Assembly: GCF_003001815.1 (NCBI RefSeq)
Contig: NZ_PVMZ01000020.1
Span: forward strand, 165,073-229,072
Reading direction: 5' to 3'
Length of the DNA: 64,000 bases
DNA from: Actinoplanes italicus
GTDB taxonomy: Bacteria; Actinomycetota; Actinomycetes; Mycobacteriales; Micromonosporaceae
The notes under the pieces: generated by a model
The model's input: the letters and a program-made list of their open reading frames with translations, nothing else
Told to the model about the DNA's origin: nothing
Databases searched by the model: none
Position numbers and translations under genes: made by a program
Part shown: positions 26,315 to 34,283 of the stretch, piece after piece
Layout of the letters: each line of letters starts with the position of its first letter
Position numbering within the stretch: position 1 is the first letter of the stretch

Positions 26315-27631
26315 ATGAGTGGTCCCGAGCTGGTTCTGGTGCTGCGCTACCGCAAGGCGGTGACGTACGGCTTCCACGCGCTGCTCGGCGCGTTGGGCCA
26401 GCACGAGACCGCCACCCGATACGACGTCCGGTTGGGCGAGAGCGCTGAGGAGACCGCCCGGTACATCCGCGAGGCCGGTGACACCCGGGTCCTCGTGCTG
26501 TGGTCGTTCTATTCGCCGGACGCGGCCGCTCTGGCTGAGGAGTTGGCGCAGATCCGGGCGCTGGCCGACGGGCCGAACGTCACCCACCTTGCCGGGGGAG
26601 TGCATGCCACCGCCGAACCCGTGCAGACGCTCGACGCGGGCTGGGACATGGCGGCGATCGGCGAGGGCGAGTCGACCCTGCTGTCCCTGGTCGACGCGAA
26701 GGGCGACCCGACCGGCATCACCGGCCTGGCCTACCGGGACGCCACCGGCAAGCTGATCAGGACCGGCAAGGCGAGGCAGCGCGACCTCGACGACTTCCCC
26801 GGCTTCGCCCTCAAGTGGGACAAGTTCAACGCCCTCGAGATCACGAGGGGCTGCATCTATGCCTGCCGGTTCTGCCAGACGCCGTTCATGTTCTCGGCCA
26901 AGTTCCGTCACCGCAGCGTGGAGAACGTCCGCTGGCACGTCGATCAGATGCGCGCCCGTGGACTGCGCGACGTCCGGTTCATCACGCCGACGGCGCTGAG
27001 CTACGGCAGCCAGACCGACGAGCCGAACCTGGCCGCCGTCGAGGAGTTGCTGGCGTCCTGCCGGGAGGGGATCGGACCGAACGGGCGGGTGTTCTTCGGA
27101 TCGTTCCCCAGTGAGATCCGGCCCGAGCACGTCACCCGCGAGACGTTGCGCCTGGTCAAGAAGTACTGCGACAACAACAACATCATCGTGGGTGCCCAGT
27201 CGGGCTCCGACCGGGTTCTCGACGCGGCCAAACGCGGGCACGGCGTCGAGGAGGTGAAGCGGGCCGCCCGTCTAGGCATCGAGGAGGGGTTCCGGATCAA
27301 TGTGGACATGATCTTCGGGATGCCGGGCGAGAACGCGGACGACGTCGCCGACTCGCTGAGCCTGGCCCGGGAACTGGCCGACCTCGGAGCGCGGATCCAC
27401 GCCCACACGTTCATGCCGTTGCCCGGCACCCCGTGGCGCGACGCACCACCCGGCGACGTGGATCCGGCGACGATCCGCGAGGTGGACCGGCTGTCGCGGC
27501 GAGGTGCGCTGTACGGCCACTGGCAGAAGCAGCGCGACCACGCCGCCCGCCTGGCCGCCGCCGCGGAGGCGTATCCGCGTCCCGGTCGTAGCCGGACGAT
27601 CCTGCCGACGGTTGCCACCGAGCGACCCTAG
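26315..27631 (+). CDS. B12-binding radical-SAM protein (MJ_1487-like family)
   Basis: 438 residues. The N-terminal cobalamin-binding-like domain (residues 1-150) has LVLVLRYRKAVTYGFHALLG and GGVHATAEP. The radical-SAM domain holds the 4Fe-4S motif CIYACRFCQTPFMF (CxxxCxxC) near residue 185, GAQSGSDRVL near 295 and VDMIFGMPGE near 330. The architecture matches the family usually described as 'B12-binding domain/radical SAM, MJ_1487 family'; the reaction is unknown. It probably starts leaderless at the ATG (AT-rich ACAAAAT six bases upstream, no Shine-Dalgarno). The 3' end lies in a 15-bp tandem repeat. A fragment of a homologue sits at 21203-21311. Confidence 0.88.
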   Translation: MSGPELVLVLRYRKAVTYGFHALLGALGQHETATRYDVRLGESAEETARYIREAGDTRVLVLWSFYSPDAAALAEELAQIRALADGPNVTHLAGGVHATAEPVQTLDAGWDMAAIGEGESTLLSLVDAKGDPTGITGLAYRDATGKLIRTGKARQRDLDDFPGFALKWDKFNALEITRGCIYACRFCQTPFMFSAKFRHRSVENVRWHVDQMRARGLRDVRFITPTALSYGSQTDEPNLAAVEELLASCREGIGPNGRVFFGSFPSEIRPEHVTRETLRLVKKYCDNNNIIVGAQSGSDRVLDAAKRGHGVEEVKRAARLGIEEGFRINVDMIFGMPGENADDVADSLSLARELADLGARIHAHTFMPLPGTPWRDAPPGDVDPATIREVDRLSRRGALYGHWQKQRDHAARLAAAAEAYPRPGRSRTILPTVATERP

Positions 27632-27690
27632 ACCGAGCGACCCTAGACCGAGCGACCCTTGATTGAGCGGCCCGAGACTGAGCGGCCCAG
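27617..27690. repeat. 15-bp tandem repeat, five copies, containing two convergent stop codons
   Basis: Units begin at 27617, 27632, 27647, 27662 and 27677. The first two are identical (ACCGAGCGACCCTAG) and the others diverge. The radical-SAM stop (27629-27631) lies in unit 1 and the flavodoxin-fold protein's stop (27643-27645) in unit 2. The minus strand reads it as GRSVS/GRSIK/GRSV. Confidence 0.9.
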
Positions 27691-28242
27691 TTCGGCGGCG
27701 CGTTCCAGGTGTGCGGCTTTACGGGCGGCCCACGCCGCCGGGTCGCTGCCGGCCAGGACCGACCCGCCCAGCAGCACGAACTCCGACGACTCGGCCCGGG
27801 CGCCGATGCGGTCGCCGAGCATCACCGCGCGCATGGCCTGGTAGTGGCCGGTCGCCTCGAGTTCGGCGATCTCGTAGCCGGCGGTGCACAGCACGATCGC
27901 CCGCCTGGCGGGACGCATCCGCATCGGTTGGTACGCCCATCCGGCCGTCCACACCCGGTCGAACCAGCCCTTGAGCACGGCCGGGCAGTCCGCCCACCAC
28001 ACCGGGTAGACGAACGCCCACACGTCGGCCGCCTCCAGTGCCGCCTGCTCCACCGCCACGTCGGCGGGAAGCGGATCGTCCGCGCCCCGGGCGTACTCCT
28101 GAGCCGGCATGACGGCCGGAAAACCCATCAGGCAGAGATCCGAGATGGTGTACGACGAGACGCCGCTCAGAAACGCGTCGAGCACCTCCCGGGTGAAGCT
28201 TTCCGGCGACGGATGCGCGTACACGACATGAACCCGGCTCAC
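27643..28242 (-). CDS. NAD(P)H oxidoreductase, flavodoxin-like fold (MdaB/KefF type)
   Basis: About 199 residues. It begins SRVHVVYAHPSPESFTREVL, the FMN-phosphate loop of the flavodoxin-2 family, and has the diagnostic VYPVWWADCPAVLKGWFDRV and VLCTAGYE loops. It likely reduces quinones or similar electrophiles using FMN/FAD. The GTG at 28242 is chosen because GAGG lies about eight bases upstream and the fold starts directly after it. The C-terminal GRSVSGRSIKGRSV tail is encoded by the 15-bp repeat. Confidence 0.85.
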   Translation of the reverse strand: MSRVHVVYAHPSPESFTREVLDAFLSGVSSYTISDLCLMGFPAVMPAQEYARGADDPLPADVAVEQAALEAADVWAFVYPVWWADCPAVLKGWFDRVWTAGWAYQPMRMRPARRAIVLCTAGYEIAELEATGHYQAMRAVMLGDRIGARAESSEFVLLGGSVLAGSDPAAWAARKAAHLERAAELGRSVSGRSIKGRSV

Positions 28243-28307
28243 CGGTTGATCCTCGCACCCCGAAGTCAAGTCTTGGGTGGACGGCCGGGATCGGTGATGC
28301 TCAACGG

Positions 28308-29072
28308 ATGAGACCGGTTCTGCGCAGGCTCGACGAGATCGCCGAGGTACTCAAGGCACGCAAGGACACGGTGGCGATGCTCGGCCTCGGCTCGTGCGGC
28401 GCCCAGCCGGCCCGCCTCGACGAGCACTCCGACCTCGACTTCTACGTGATCGTCGAGGACGGGGCGACGTGGCGGTACCTGGACCGCACGGACTGGCTGG
28501 AACAGCCGGCGCCGGTCACCTACCTGTTCGCCCATCGGCGCGGCGGACGGCGGGCGCTCTACGCCGACGGGGTGTTCGTCGAGTACCTGGTGCTGACCGT
28601 CGCCGAGCTGGCCCGGGTGCCGTTCGCCGGGGCGCGCACGGTGTGGCGACGCCCGGACGCGCCACCCGACCTGGCCACCTCCGGCGCGCCGGTGCCGCGG
28701 CCGCCGTACGACACCGAGGAGTACCACCTCAACGACGCCCTGGTCAGCCTCTACTCCGGGCTGCACCGGGAACTGCGCGGCGAGCGGCTGGCAGCGGCCC
28801 GCCTGATCCAGCACCGCGCGGTGGACGCGGTGATCGCCCTGCTCCGGCTGGCCGGCGGCGAGCCGCCGTACCGCGATGCGTTCGAACCGGCCCGGCGGGT
28901 GGAGCGCGCCTACCCGGTGGAGGTGCTGCCGCTCGCCGCGATGGTGCCCGGCTACACCGGGAATGTGGCGGCGGCCCGGTTCACGTTCGCCTGGTTGACC
29001 AAGCGCTACCAGGTCCCGCCGGGGATCGGGGAGGCCCTGCGAGAACTGATACGTTCGGGCGATTATCGATGA
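28308..29072 (+). CDS. Nucleotidyltransferase-like protein (MNT/lincosamide type)
   Basis: 254 residues. The pol-beta signature GSCGAQPARLDEHSDLDFYV (GS...DxD) is at residues 28-47, followed by an alpha-helical C-terminal half as in minimal nucleotidyltransferases and aminoglycoside/lincosamide adenylyltransferases. The substrate is unknown; it could be a small molecule or a toxin-type protein or tRNA target. Its stop overlaps the ATG of the next gene (ATGA). Confidence 0.7.
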   Translation: MRPVLRRLDEIAEVLKARKDTVAMLGLGSCGAQPARLDEHSDLDFYVIVEDGATWRYLDRTDWLEQPAPVTYLFAHRRGGRRALYADGVFVEYLVLTVAELARVPFAGARTVWRRPDAPPDLATSGAPVPRPPYDTEEYHLNDALVSLYSGLHRELRGERLAAARLIQHRAVDAVIALLRLAGGEPPYRDAFEPARRVERAYPVEVLPLAAMVPGYTGNVAAARFTFAWLTKRYQVPPGIGEALRELIRSGDYR

Positions 29073-29734
29073 TCTTCAGAGCGAGGACCGTCGATGTCAT
29101 GGCGGAGGTTGTGCCCAAGTGGCGTGCGGTCCTTCTCGACTTCGTGGAGCGGGCCGGCTGGTCTGCCGGCCAGGTGTTCTTCGCGACGCTGCTGGCCGGC
29201 GGCGTCGGCTCGGTCATCGACCTGCCGTGGAAGTATTCGCTGACCCTGGCGTTCAGCGCTTTCGTCGCGTCGCTGCTGCTCACCGCCGTCCAGTATCTCT
29301 CCAAGCAGACGAACCTGGCCTTCTGGCCCGACCTGCTGACCCGGCTGGCCAAGACGTTCCTGGCGTCGCTGTCCGGGTCGATCGTGGCCGGGGCGTTCGA
29401 CGTCACGACGTTCGACTGGGAGAGCGCCCTCAACGTGGCCTTCCTGGCGACCGTCGCGTCGCTGGCCAAGGGCCTGCTGGCCCGGGAGCCGGCCGCACCG
29501 AACGGGCAGGTCCCGCCCGGCGCCAGCCCGTCCACGCTGCCGACCGGCACCTACCGGGAGGCGGTCGACCACGCGCCGCCGCCCCCGACGATCGAGGCCA
29601 CCAACCCGCCGGACGGCGGCTCGGTACCCGATGGCTCGGTACCCGATGGCTCAGTACCCGATGGGCAGTCCGGCGTAGTTCTCGGCGAGTCCGGTGGCGC
29701 CGGCCCGGCTGCCGGCGACCCACCGAAGTTGTGA
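29069..29734 (+). CDS. Membrane protein with two r1t-holin-like repeats
   Basis: About 221 residues. Two homologous hairpins are visible: AGQVFFATLLAGGVGSVIDL with YSLTLAFSAFVASLLLTAVQ, and AKTFLASLSGSIVAGAFDVT with WESALNVAFLATVASLAKGL. This RxFxQxL...DW..AL...A pattern resembles the r1t holin family of actinobacterial genomes and phages. The C-terminal third is disordered and contains three GSVPD repeats. There are no phage genes nearby, so lysis is doubtful. The ATG at 29099 is an alternative start. Its end overlaps pobA by 84 bp on the other strand. Confidence 0.55.
   Translation: MIFRARTVDVMAEVVPKWRAVLLDFVERAGWSAGQVFFATLLAGGVGSVIDLPWKYSLTLAFSAFVASLLLTAVQYLSKQTNLAFWPDLLTRLAKTFLASLSGSIVAGAFDVTTFDWESALNVAFLATVASLAKGLLAREPAAPNGQVPPGASPSTLPTGTYREAVDHAPPPPTIEATNPPDGGSVPDGSVPDGSVPDGQSGVVLGESGGAGPAAGDPPKL
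29618..29662. repeat. 15-bp tandem repeat, three copies, at a convergent gene boundary
   Basis: GGCTCGGTACCCGAT at 29618, 29633 and 29648 (third copy with one change). It encodes GSVPD three times in the holin-like protein and contains the pobA stop codon (29651-29653) on the other strand. Confidence 0.9.
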
Positions 29735-30817
29735 TAGCTGCAGCTCGGCGTCGAAAGGGTCGCCCGAGGTGTGCAGCATGGTCGTCATCCACCAGGAGAA
29801 ATGCGTGCAGCGCCAGACCCGGCGCTGCGCGTGGTCGGAGTACGCGTCGGCGTACGACGAATCCTTGTCCTTGATCTTGGAAATCAGTGCCCTGCTGAGC
29901 AGCGCCACGTCGGCGATCGCGAGGTTGAGGCCCTTGGCGCCGGTGGGCGGCACGATGTGCGCGGCGTCGCCGGCGAGGTAGAGCTCGCCGTGCCGCATCG
30001 GCGTCTGCACGTAACTGCGCATCGGCAGCACGCTCTTGTCGGTGATCGGTCCGGGGTTGAGCTTCCAGCCGTTCTGGCCGTGCCCGAGGCGCTTCGAGAG
30101 TTCGCCCCAGATCCGGTCGTCGGACCACGACTGCGGGTCGGTGCCGTTGGGAACCTGCAGGTAGAGGCGGCTCACACTCTCGGAACGCATCGAGTGCAGG
30201 GCGAATCCGTCCGGGTGCCACGCGTAGATCAGCTCGTCGGTCGAGGGGGCGACATCGGCGAGAATCCCGAACCAGCTGTACGGGTAGACGCGTTCGAAGA
30301 CCTGAGCGGCGGGGACGGCGCTCCGGCTGGGCCCGAAGGAGCCGTCGCAGCCCGCGATGACGACCGCGTCGATCCGCTGCGGCGCGCCGGACACGTCGGT
30401 GAAGGTGACGTACGGCCGCTCCTCGACGTCGTGCAGGGCCACGTCGGACACCTCGTAGTGGATCTCCTGGCCGCCCGCGCGACGCGCCGCGATCAGATCC
30501 TTCTGCACCTCGGTCTGCCCGTACACCCACACGCTGCGCCCGGTCAGGTCGACGAAGTCCAGGTGGTGCCGCTCGCCCGGCCACTGCAGGTAGATGCCGC
30601 GGTGCTCGTCGCCCTCCGCCCGGATGCGCGCGCCGAGCCCAGCCGCCTCGAGCAGTTCGACGCTGGAGTGCTCCAGGATGCCGGCGCGGATCCGGGCCGC
30701 GACGTACTCCTCCGAGCGGGTCTCCAGAACGACGGACTCGACGCCGCCCTGGGCGAGGAGGTGGGAGAGAAGCAGACCGGCCGGGCCTGCGCCGATGATG
30801 GCGACCTGGGTACGCAT
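29651..30817 (-). CDS. pobA: 4-hydroxybenzoate 3-monooxygenase
   Basis: 388-residue class A flavoprotein converting 4-hydroxybenzoate to protocatechuate with NAD(P)H and O2. FAD motif QVAIIGAGPAGLLLSHLLAQ; the PobA-specific ARIRAGILEHSSVELLEAAG; DG motif VIAGCDGSFGPSR; GD motif YLAGDAAHIVPPTGAKGLNL. Its product feeds the pcaHGBL operon beyond the IclR gene. The ATG at 30817 places the FAD motif directly at the N-terminus. An operator-like box lies 45 bp upstream, overlapping the end of the IclR gene. Confidence 0.94.
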   Translation of the reverse strand: MRTQVAIIGAGPAGLLLSHLLAQGGVESVVLETRSEEYVAARIRAGILEHSSVELLEAAGLGARIRAEGDEHRGIYLQWPGERHHLDFVDLTGRSVWVYGQTEVQKDLIAARRAGGQEIHYEVSDVALHDVEERPYVTFTDVSGAPQRIDAVVIAGCDGSFGPSRSAVPAAQVFERVYPYSWFGILADVAPSTDELIYAWHPDGFALHSMRSESVSRLYLQVPNGTDPQSWSDDRIWGELSKRLGHGQNGWKLNPGPITDKSVLPMRSYVQTPMRHGELYLAGDAAHIVPPTGAKGLNLAIADVALLSRALISKIKDKDSSYADAYSDHAQRRVWRCTHFSWWMTTMLHTSGDPFDAELQLSQLRWVAGSRAGATGLAENYAGLPIGY

Positions 30818-30857
30818 GCCCTCAGCGTTGTGTCCCGCCCGGCCGGGGCACAAGACC

Positions 30858-31598
30858 CTATTTCCACTGAACGGAAGCGAGGGTACGGCTGATCCCGTGC
30901 GCCGCCACCTGCAGCGCCGAGACGAGGCGGGGGAGCTGGCGGCGCAGGTCGGGCACCACCATGCCGAGCGCCGCGACCACGGTGTCGCCGTTGCGCACCG
31001 GGACCGCGACCGAGCAGGCGCCCAGGCTCATCTCCTCGCCCGTGGTGGCGTAGCCCTCGGCCCGGACCCGGCGCAGCTGTTCCAGCAGGCGGGCCGGTTG
31101 CGTCACCGTGTAGGCGGTGATCCGGGTCAGGTTCTGCAGAACCTCCAGGCGCACCTCCTCGGGGGCGTACGCGAGCAGCACCTTCCCGACTCCGGTGGCG
31201 TGCATGGGCAGGCGTGACCCGACCCGGCTGACCACGGGAACCGACACGTGACCGGCCAGGCGTTCCACGTACAGCACCTCCAGGCCGTCCCGGACGCCCA
31301 GGTGGACCGTGGCGAGCGTCGTCCCGTACAAATCATGCAAAAATGGTGAAGCGGCCTGGCGCAGTCCGCTCTGCACCGGGGCGAGCAGGCCGAGTTGCCA
31401 GATCCGGCGGCCGATCACGTATTCACCGCCGGGTTCGCGGGCCAGGGCGCCCCACCGGTGCAGCTCGCCGACCAGCCGGTGCGCCGTGGCCAGCGGCAGA
31501 CCGGCGCGGCGGGCCAGATCGGTCAGCGTGAGGCTGCGATTCTCGCCGTCGAAGGCCCCGAGGATGTCCAGCGCACGAGAGGTGACCGTGGCGCCCAC
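30858..31598 (-). CDS. IclR-family regulator of 4-hydroxybenzoate/protocatechuate genes (PobR/PcaR-like)
   Basis: 246 residues: winged helix-turn-helix (LTDLARRAGLPLATAHRLVG) and IclR effector domain (HATGVGKVLLAYAPEEVRLE, GEEMSLGACSVAVPVRNGDT). It lies between pobA (same strand, 40 bp downstream) and the divergent pcaH, the standard place for a PcaU/PobR regulator. Matching 15-bp boxes next to its own start and before pobA support direct control of both. GTG start. Confidence 0.9.
   Translation of the reverse strand: MGATVTSRALDILGAFDGENRSLTLTDLARRAGLPLATAHRLVGELHRWGALAREPGGEYVIGRRIWQLGLLAPVQSGLRQAASPFLHDLYGTTLATVHLGVRDGLEVLYVERLAGHVSVPVVSRVGSRLPMHATGVGKVLLAYAPEEVRLEVLQNLTRITAYTVTQPARLLEQLRRVRAEGYATTGEEMSLGACSVAVPVRNGDTVVAALGMVVPDLRRQLPRLVSALQVAAHGISRTLASVQWK
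30862..30876 (-). promoter_or_regulatory. IclR box upstream of pobA
   Basis: Minus strand TTCCGTTCAGTGGAA, differing by one base from the box at 31609-31623. It overlaps the last codons of the IclR gene, 45 bp before the pobA ATG. Confidence 0.6.
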
Positions 31599-31608
31599 AC
31601 CGACCCCC

Positions 31609-31623
31609 TTCCGCTCAGTGGAA
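31609..31623 (+). promoter_or_regulatory. IclR box in the IclR-pcaH intergenic region
   Basis: TTCCGCTCAGTGGAA, an imperfect palindrome 10 bp upstream of the IclR gene GTG and 45 bp before pcaH, placed to control the divergent promoters. Confidence 0.6.
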
Positions 31624-31667
31624 GAACTTTATCGCCGAAGCCCGTGCGACCGCCTAGCGTCCGGAAC

Positions 31668-32441
31668 GTGAACATGGAGTCGTCACAAGCTGACATCAAC
31701 CGGGAGATCGAGGCGGCTGCCCAGCAGCCCGGCGGTCCGCAGCCGAAGATCGACTATCCCCCGTACCGCAGCAGCGTCCTGCGGCATCCGAAGCAGCCGG
31801 CCCACCTGATCGACCCGGAGGCCGTCGAGCTGTGGGCGCCGGTCTTCGGCCACCGCGACGTCGCCGACGACGAGGCCGACCTGACCATCCAGCACGCCGG
31901 CACCCCGATCGGCGAGCGGATCGTGGTCACCGGCCGGGTCCTCGACGGTGACGGCCGCCCGGTCGCGAACCAGCTCGTCGAGGTGTGGCAGGCCAACGCC
32001 GCGGGCCGGTACCGGCACCAGCGCGACCAGCACCCGGCCCCGCACGACCCGAACTTCACCGGGGTCGGCCGGATGCTCACGGGGCCGGACGGGACGTACC
32101 GCTTCCAGACGATCAAGCCGGGGCCGTACCCGTGGCGCAACCACGTCAACGCCTGGCGGCCCGCCCACATCCACTTCTCGATCTTCGGCACCGACTTCAC
32201 CCAGCGCCTCGTCACCCAGATGTACTTCCCGGGCGACCCGTTGTTCCCGCTCGACCCGATCTACCAGTCGATCACCGACCCGAAGGCCCGGGACCTGCTG
32301 ATCGCCCAGTACGACCACGACGTGACCACCCCGGAGTGGAGCACCGGATACCGCTGGGACATCGTGCTCACCGGCACCCACCGCACCCCGCTCGAAGCCG
32401 ACGTCTCAGCCGTCGCCGATCTTGAGGATGACAACGCATGA
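31668..32441 (+). CDS. pcaH: Protocatechuate 3,4-dioxygenase beta subunit
   Basis: 257 residues. Forms the Fe(III) intradiol dioxygenase with PcaG, opening protocatechuate to 3-carboxy-cis,cis-muconate. Iron ligands are in place: Tyr in AAGRYRHQRDQ, Tyr in GPYPWRNHVNAWRPAHIHFS, and the two His of RPAHIHF. The subunit-typical YPPYRSSVLRHPKQP is near the N-terminus. GTG 31668 and ATG 31674 are both possible starts, two codons apart. First gene of pcaHGBL; the stop overlaps pcaG (ATGA). Confidence 0.95.
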   Translation: MNMESSQADINREIEAAAQQPGGPQPKIDYPPYRSSVLRHPKQPAHLIDPEAVELWAPVFGHRDVADDEADLTIQHAGTPIGERIVVTGRVLDGDGRPVANQLVEVWQANAAGRYRHQRDQHPAPHDPNFTGVGRMLTGPDGTYRFQTIKPGPYPWRNHVNAWRPAHIHFSIFGTDFTQRLVTQMYFPGDPLFPLDPIYQSITDPKARDLLIAQYDHDVTTPEWSTGYRWDIVLTGTHRTPLEADVSAVADLEDDNA

Positions 32442-33001
32442 GCGCCGTCCCCGGCCAGACCGTCGGCCCGTTCTTCCACCTGGGCCTTGCGTTCGACGGC
32501 ATGAACGAGCTGGTCCCGCCGAGTCACCCGAAGGCGGTCCGGCTGCACGGGCACGTCTACGACGGCGCCGGCAACCCGGTCCCGGACGCCGTCCTGGAGA
32601 TCTGGCAGGCCGACCCGCAGGGCCACATCCTGCGCCGGCCCGGCTCACTGCGCCGCGACGGCTGGACCTTCACCGGCTGGGGCCGGGCCGCCACCGACCC
32701 GGACGGGCACTACCAGTTCGCCACGCTCGAACCGGGCGCCCCCGAGACCGGCAAGGCCCCGTTCTTCGCCGTCACGGTCTTCGCCCGCGGCCTGCTCGAC
32801 CGGCTGTTCACCCGCGCGTACCTGCCCGGCGACGCCGAAGCCCTGGCCGCGGACACGCTGCTGAGCGCGGTCGATCCGGCCCGGCGGTCCACGCTGATCG
32901 CCACCCGCGAGGCCGGCGGCCTGGTCTTCGACGTGCACCTGCAGGGCGAGGGCGAGACGATCTTCCTCACCTACCCGCGGCTGGCCGACGCGTGGGCCTG
33001 A
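32438..33001 (+). CDS. pcaG: Protocatechuate 3,4-dioxygenase alpha subunit
   Basis: 187 residues, homologous to PcaH but lacking the iron ligands, as in known alpha subunits. It opens with the family's GQTVGPFFHLGLAF, followed by VLEIWQADPQGHI and FFAVTVFARGLLDRLFTRAY. Translationally coupled to pcaH. A 46-bp gap follows before pcaB. Confidence 0.95.
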   Translation: MSAVPGQTVGPFFHLGLAFDGMNELVPPSHPKAVRLHGHVYDGAGNPVPDAVLEIWQADPQGHILRRPGSLRRDGWTFTGWGRAATDPDGHYQFATLEPGAPETGKAPFFAVTVFARGLLDRLFTRAYLPGDAEALAADTLLSAVDPARRSTLIATREAGGLVFDVHLQGEGETIFLTYPRLADAWA

Positions 33002-33047
33002 AACCCGCTCGCCCCAACCCTCTTTTCAACCCCTGCGGCGGTACGGG

Positions 33048-34283
33048 ATGAGCGACCTGTTGTGGCCCGGTGACGACCGCGCCGGTGACCTTTTCACCGA
33101 CGCGGCCGTCTGCTCGGCGATGGTGCGGGTCGAAGCCGCCTGGCTGGACGCGCTCGTGCTGCACGCCGTCGCCCCGGCCGAGGCCCGCGACGATCTGGCG
33201 GATCTGATCGGCCCCGACGACGTCCCGCTCGTGGCAGCCGGCGCCGAGGCCGGCGGCAACCCGCTCATCCCGCTGCTCAAGCTGCTGCGTACCCGCCTGC
33301 AGGCCCGCAACCCGGCCGCGGCGCAGTGGCTGCACAAGGGCTTGACCAGCCAGGACGTCATCGACACGGGCATGGTGCTGTGCCTGTCGGACGCGGCGGG
33401 GCGAATCCGCGCCGACCTGGCCGCCCAGGCCACCGCCCTGGCCCGGCTCGCCGACGAGCACCGGGAGACGGCTATGCCCGGCCGGACTCTGACCCAGTAC
33501 GCCGTACCGATCACCTTCGGTCTCAAAGCCGCCTCCTGGCTGACCGGAGTCCTGGACGCCCGGGACCGCCTCGCCGCCGCGGCGAACCTGCCCGCGCAGG
33601 TCGGCGGCGCCGCCGGCAGCCTGGCCGCACCGGTCGCGCTGACCGGCTCCCCGGCCGTGGTCCGCGACCTGATCGAGACCGCCGCGGCGAGCCTCGGCCT
33701 GCCGTTCCGCGACCCCTGGCACACCGCCCGGGCCCCGCTCACCGGCATCGCCGACGCCCTCGTGACCTGCACCGACGCGTGGGGCCGGATCGCCAACGAC
33801 GTGCTCGTCGGCGCCCGGCCCGAGGTGCACGAGCTGTCCGAGGGCACGGTGCCCGGCCGTGGCGGCTCGTCGGCCATGCCGAACAAGCAGAACCCGGTCC
33901 TGTCGATCCTGATCCGCCGGGCAGCCTTGGCCGGGCCGTTCCTGGCCGCCACCGTGCACGCGGCCGCGGCCGCCGCCGTCGACGAACGCCCGGACGGCGG
34001 CTGGCACGTCGAATGGGCCACCCTGCGTACGCTGGCCCGCCGCACCGTGACCGCCGGCGCACAGACCGCCGAGCTGCTGGCCGGCCTGCAGGTGGAGACT
34101 TCCTGGATGACCGCCAACCTGGCCGCCGCCCGCCCCGGCATCGACGCCGAGCAGCGCTCGATCGTCCCGGAGACGGCACCCGGCGATCCCTATCCCGGCG
34201 CCATCGACCAGATCATCGACGCCGCCATGGCCCGGGCCGCCGCCGTCGGCCTCGCTGACCGTGCTGAGGAGAGTCCGTGCTGA
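33048..34283 (+). CDS. pcaB: 3-carboxy-cis,cis-muconate cycloisomerase
   Basis: 411 residues of the fumarase/aspartase superfamily; makes 4-carboxymuconolactone. The signature loop is GRGGSSAMPNKQNPVLSILI near residue 280, with LHKGLTSQDVIDTGMVL near residue 100 (second conserved block). The end overlaps pcaL by 7 bp. Confidence 0.94.
   Translation: MSDLLWPGDDRAGDLFTDAAVCSAMVRVEAAWLDALVLHAVAPAEARDDLADLIGPDDVPLVAAGAEAGGNPLIPLLKLLRTRLQARNPAAAQWLHKGLTSQDVIDTGMVLCLSDAAGRIRADLAAQATALARLADEHRETAMPGRTLTQYAVPITFGLKAASWLTGVLDARDRLAAAANLPAQVGGAAGSLAAPVALTGSPAVVRDLIETAAASLGLPFRDPWHTARAPLTGIADALVTCTDAWGRIANDVLVGARPEVHELSEGTVPGRGGSSAMPNKQNPVLSILIRRAALAGPFLAATVHAAAAAAVDERPDGGWHVEWATLRTLARRTVTAGAQTAELLAGLQVETSWMTANLAAARPGIDAEQRSIVPETAPGDPYPGAIDQIIDAAMARAAAVGLADRAEESPC

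Noticed and set aside
24908..27241. Long minus-strand open frame spanning xylanase upstream DNA to the radical-SAM gene
   Set aside because: Only the part encoding the anti-sigma N-terminus resembles a protein; the rest is antisense to the radical-SAM gene or read-through after the frameshift.
29069..29734. Prophage remnant, because of the holin-like protein
   Set aside because: No endolysin, integrase, capsid or other phage gene adjoins it and base composition matches neighbours.
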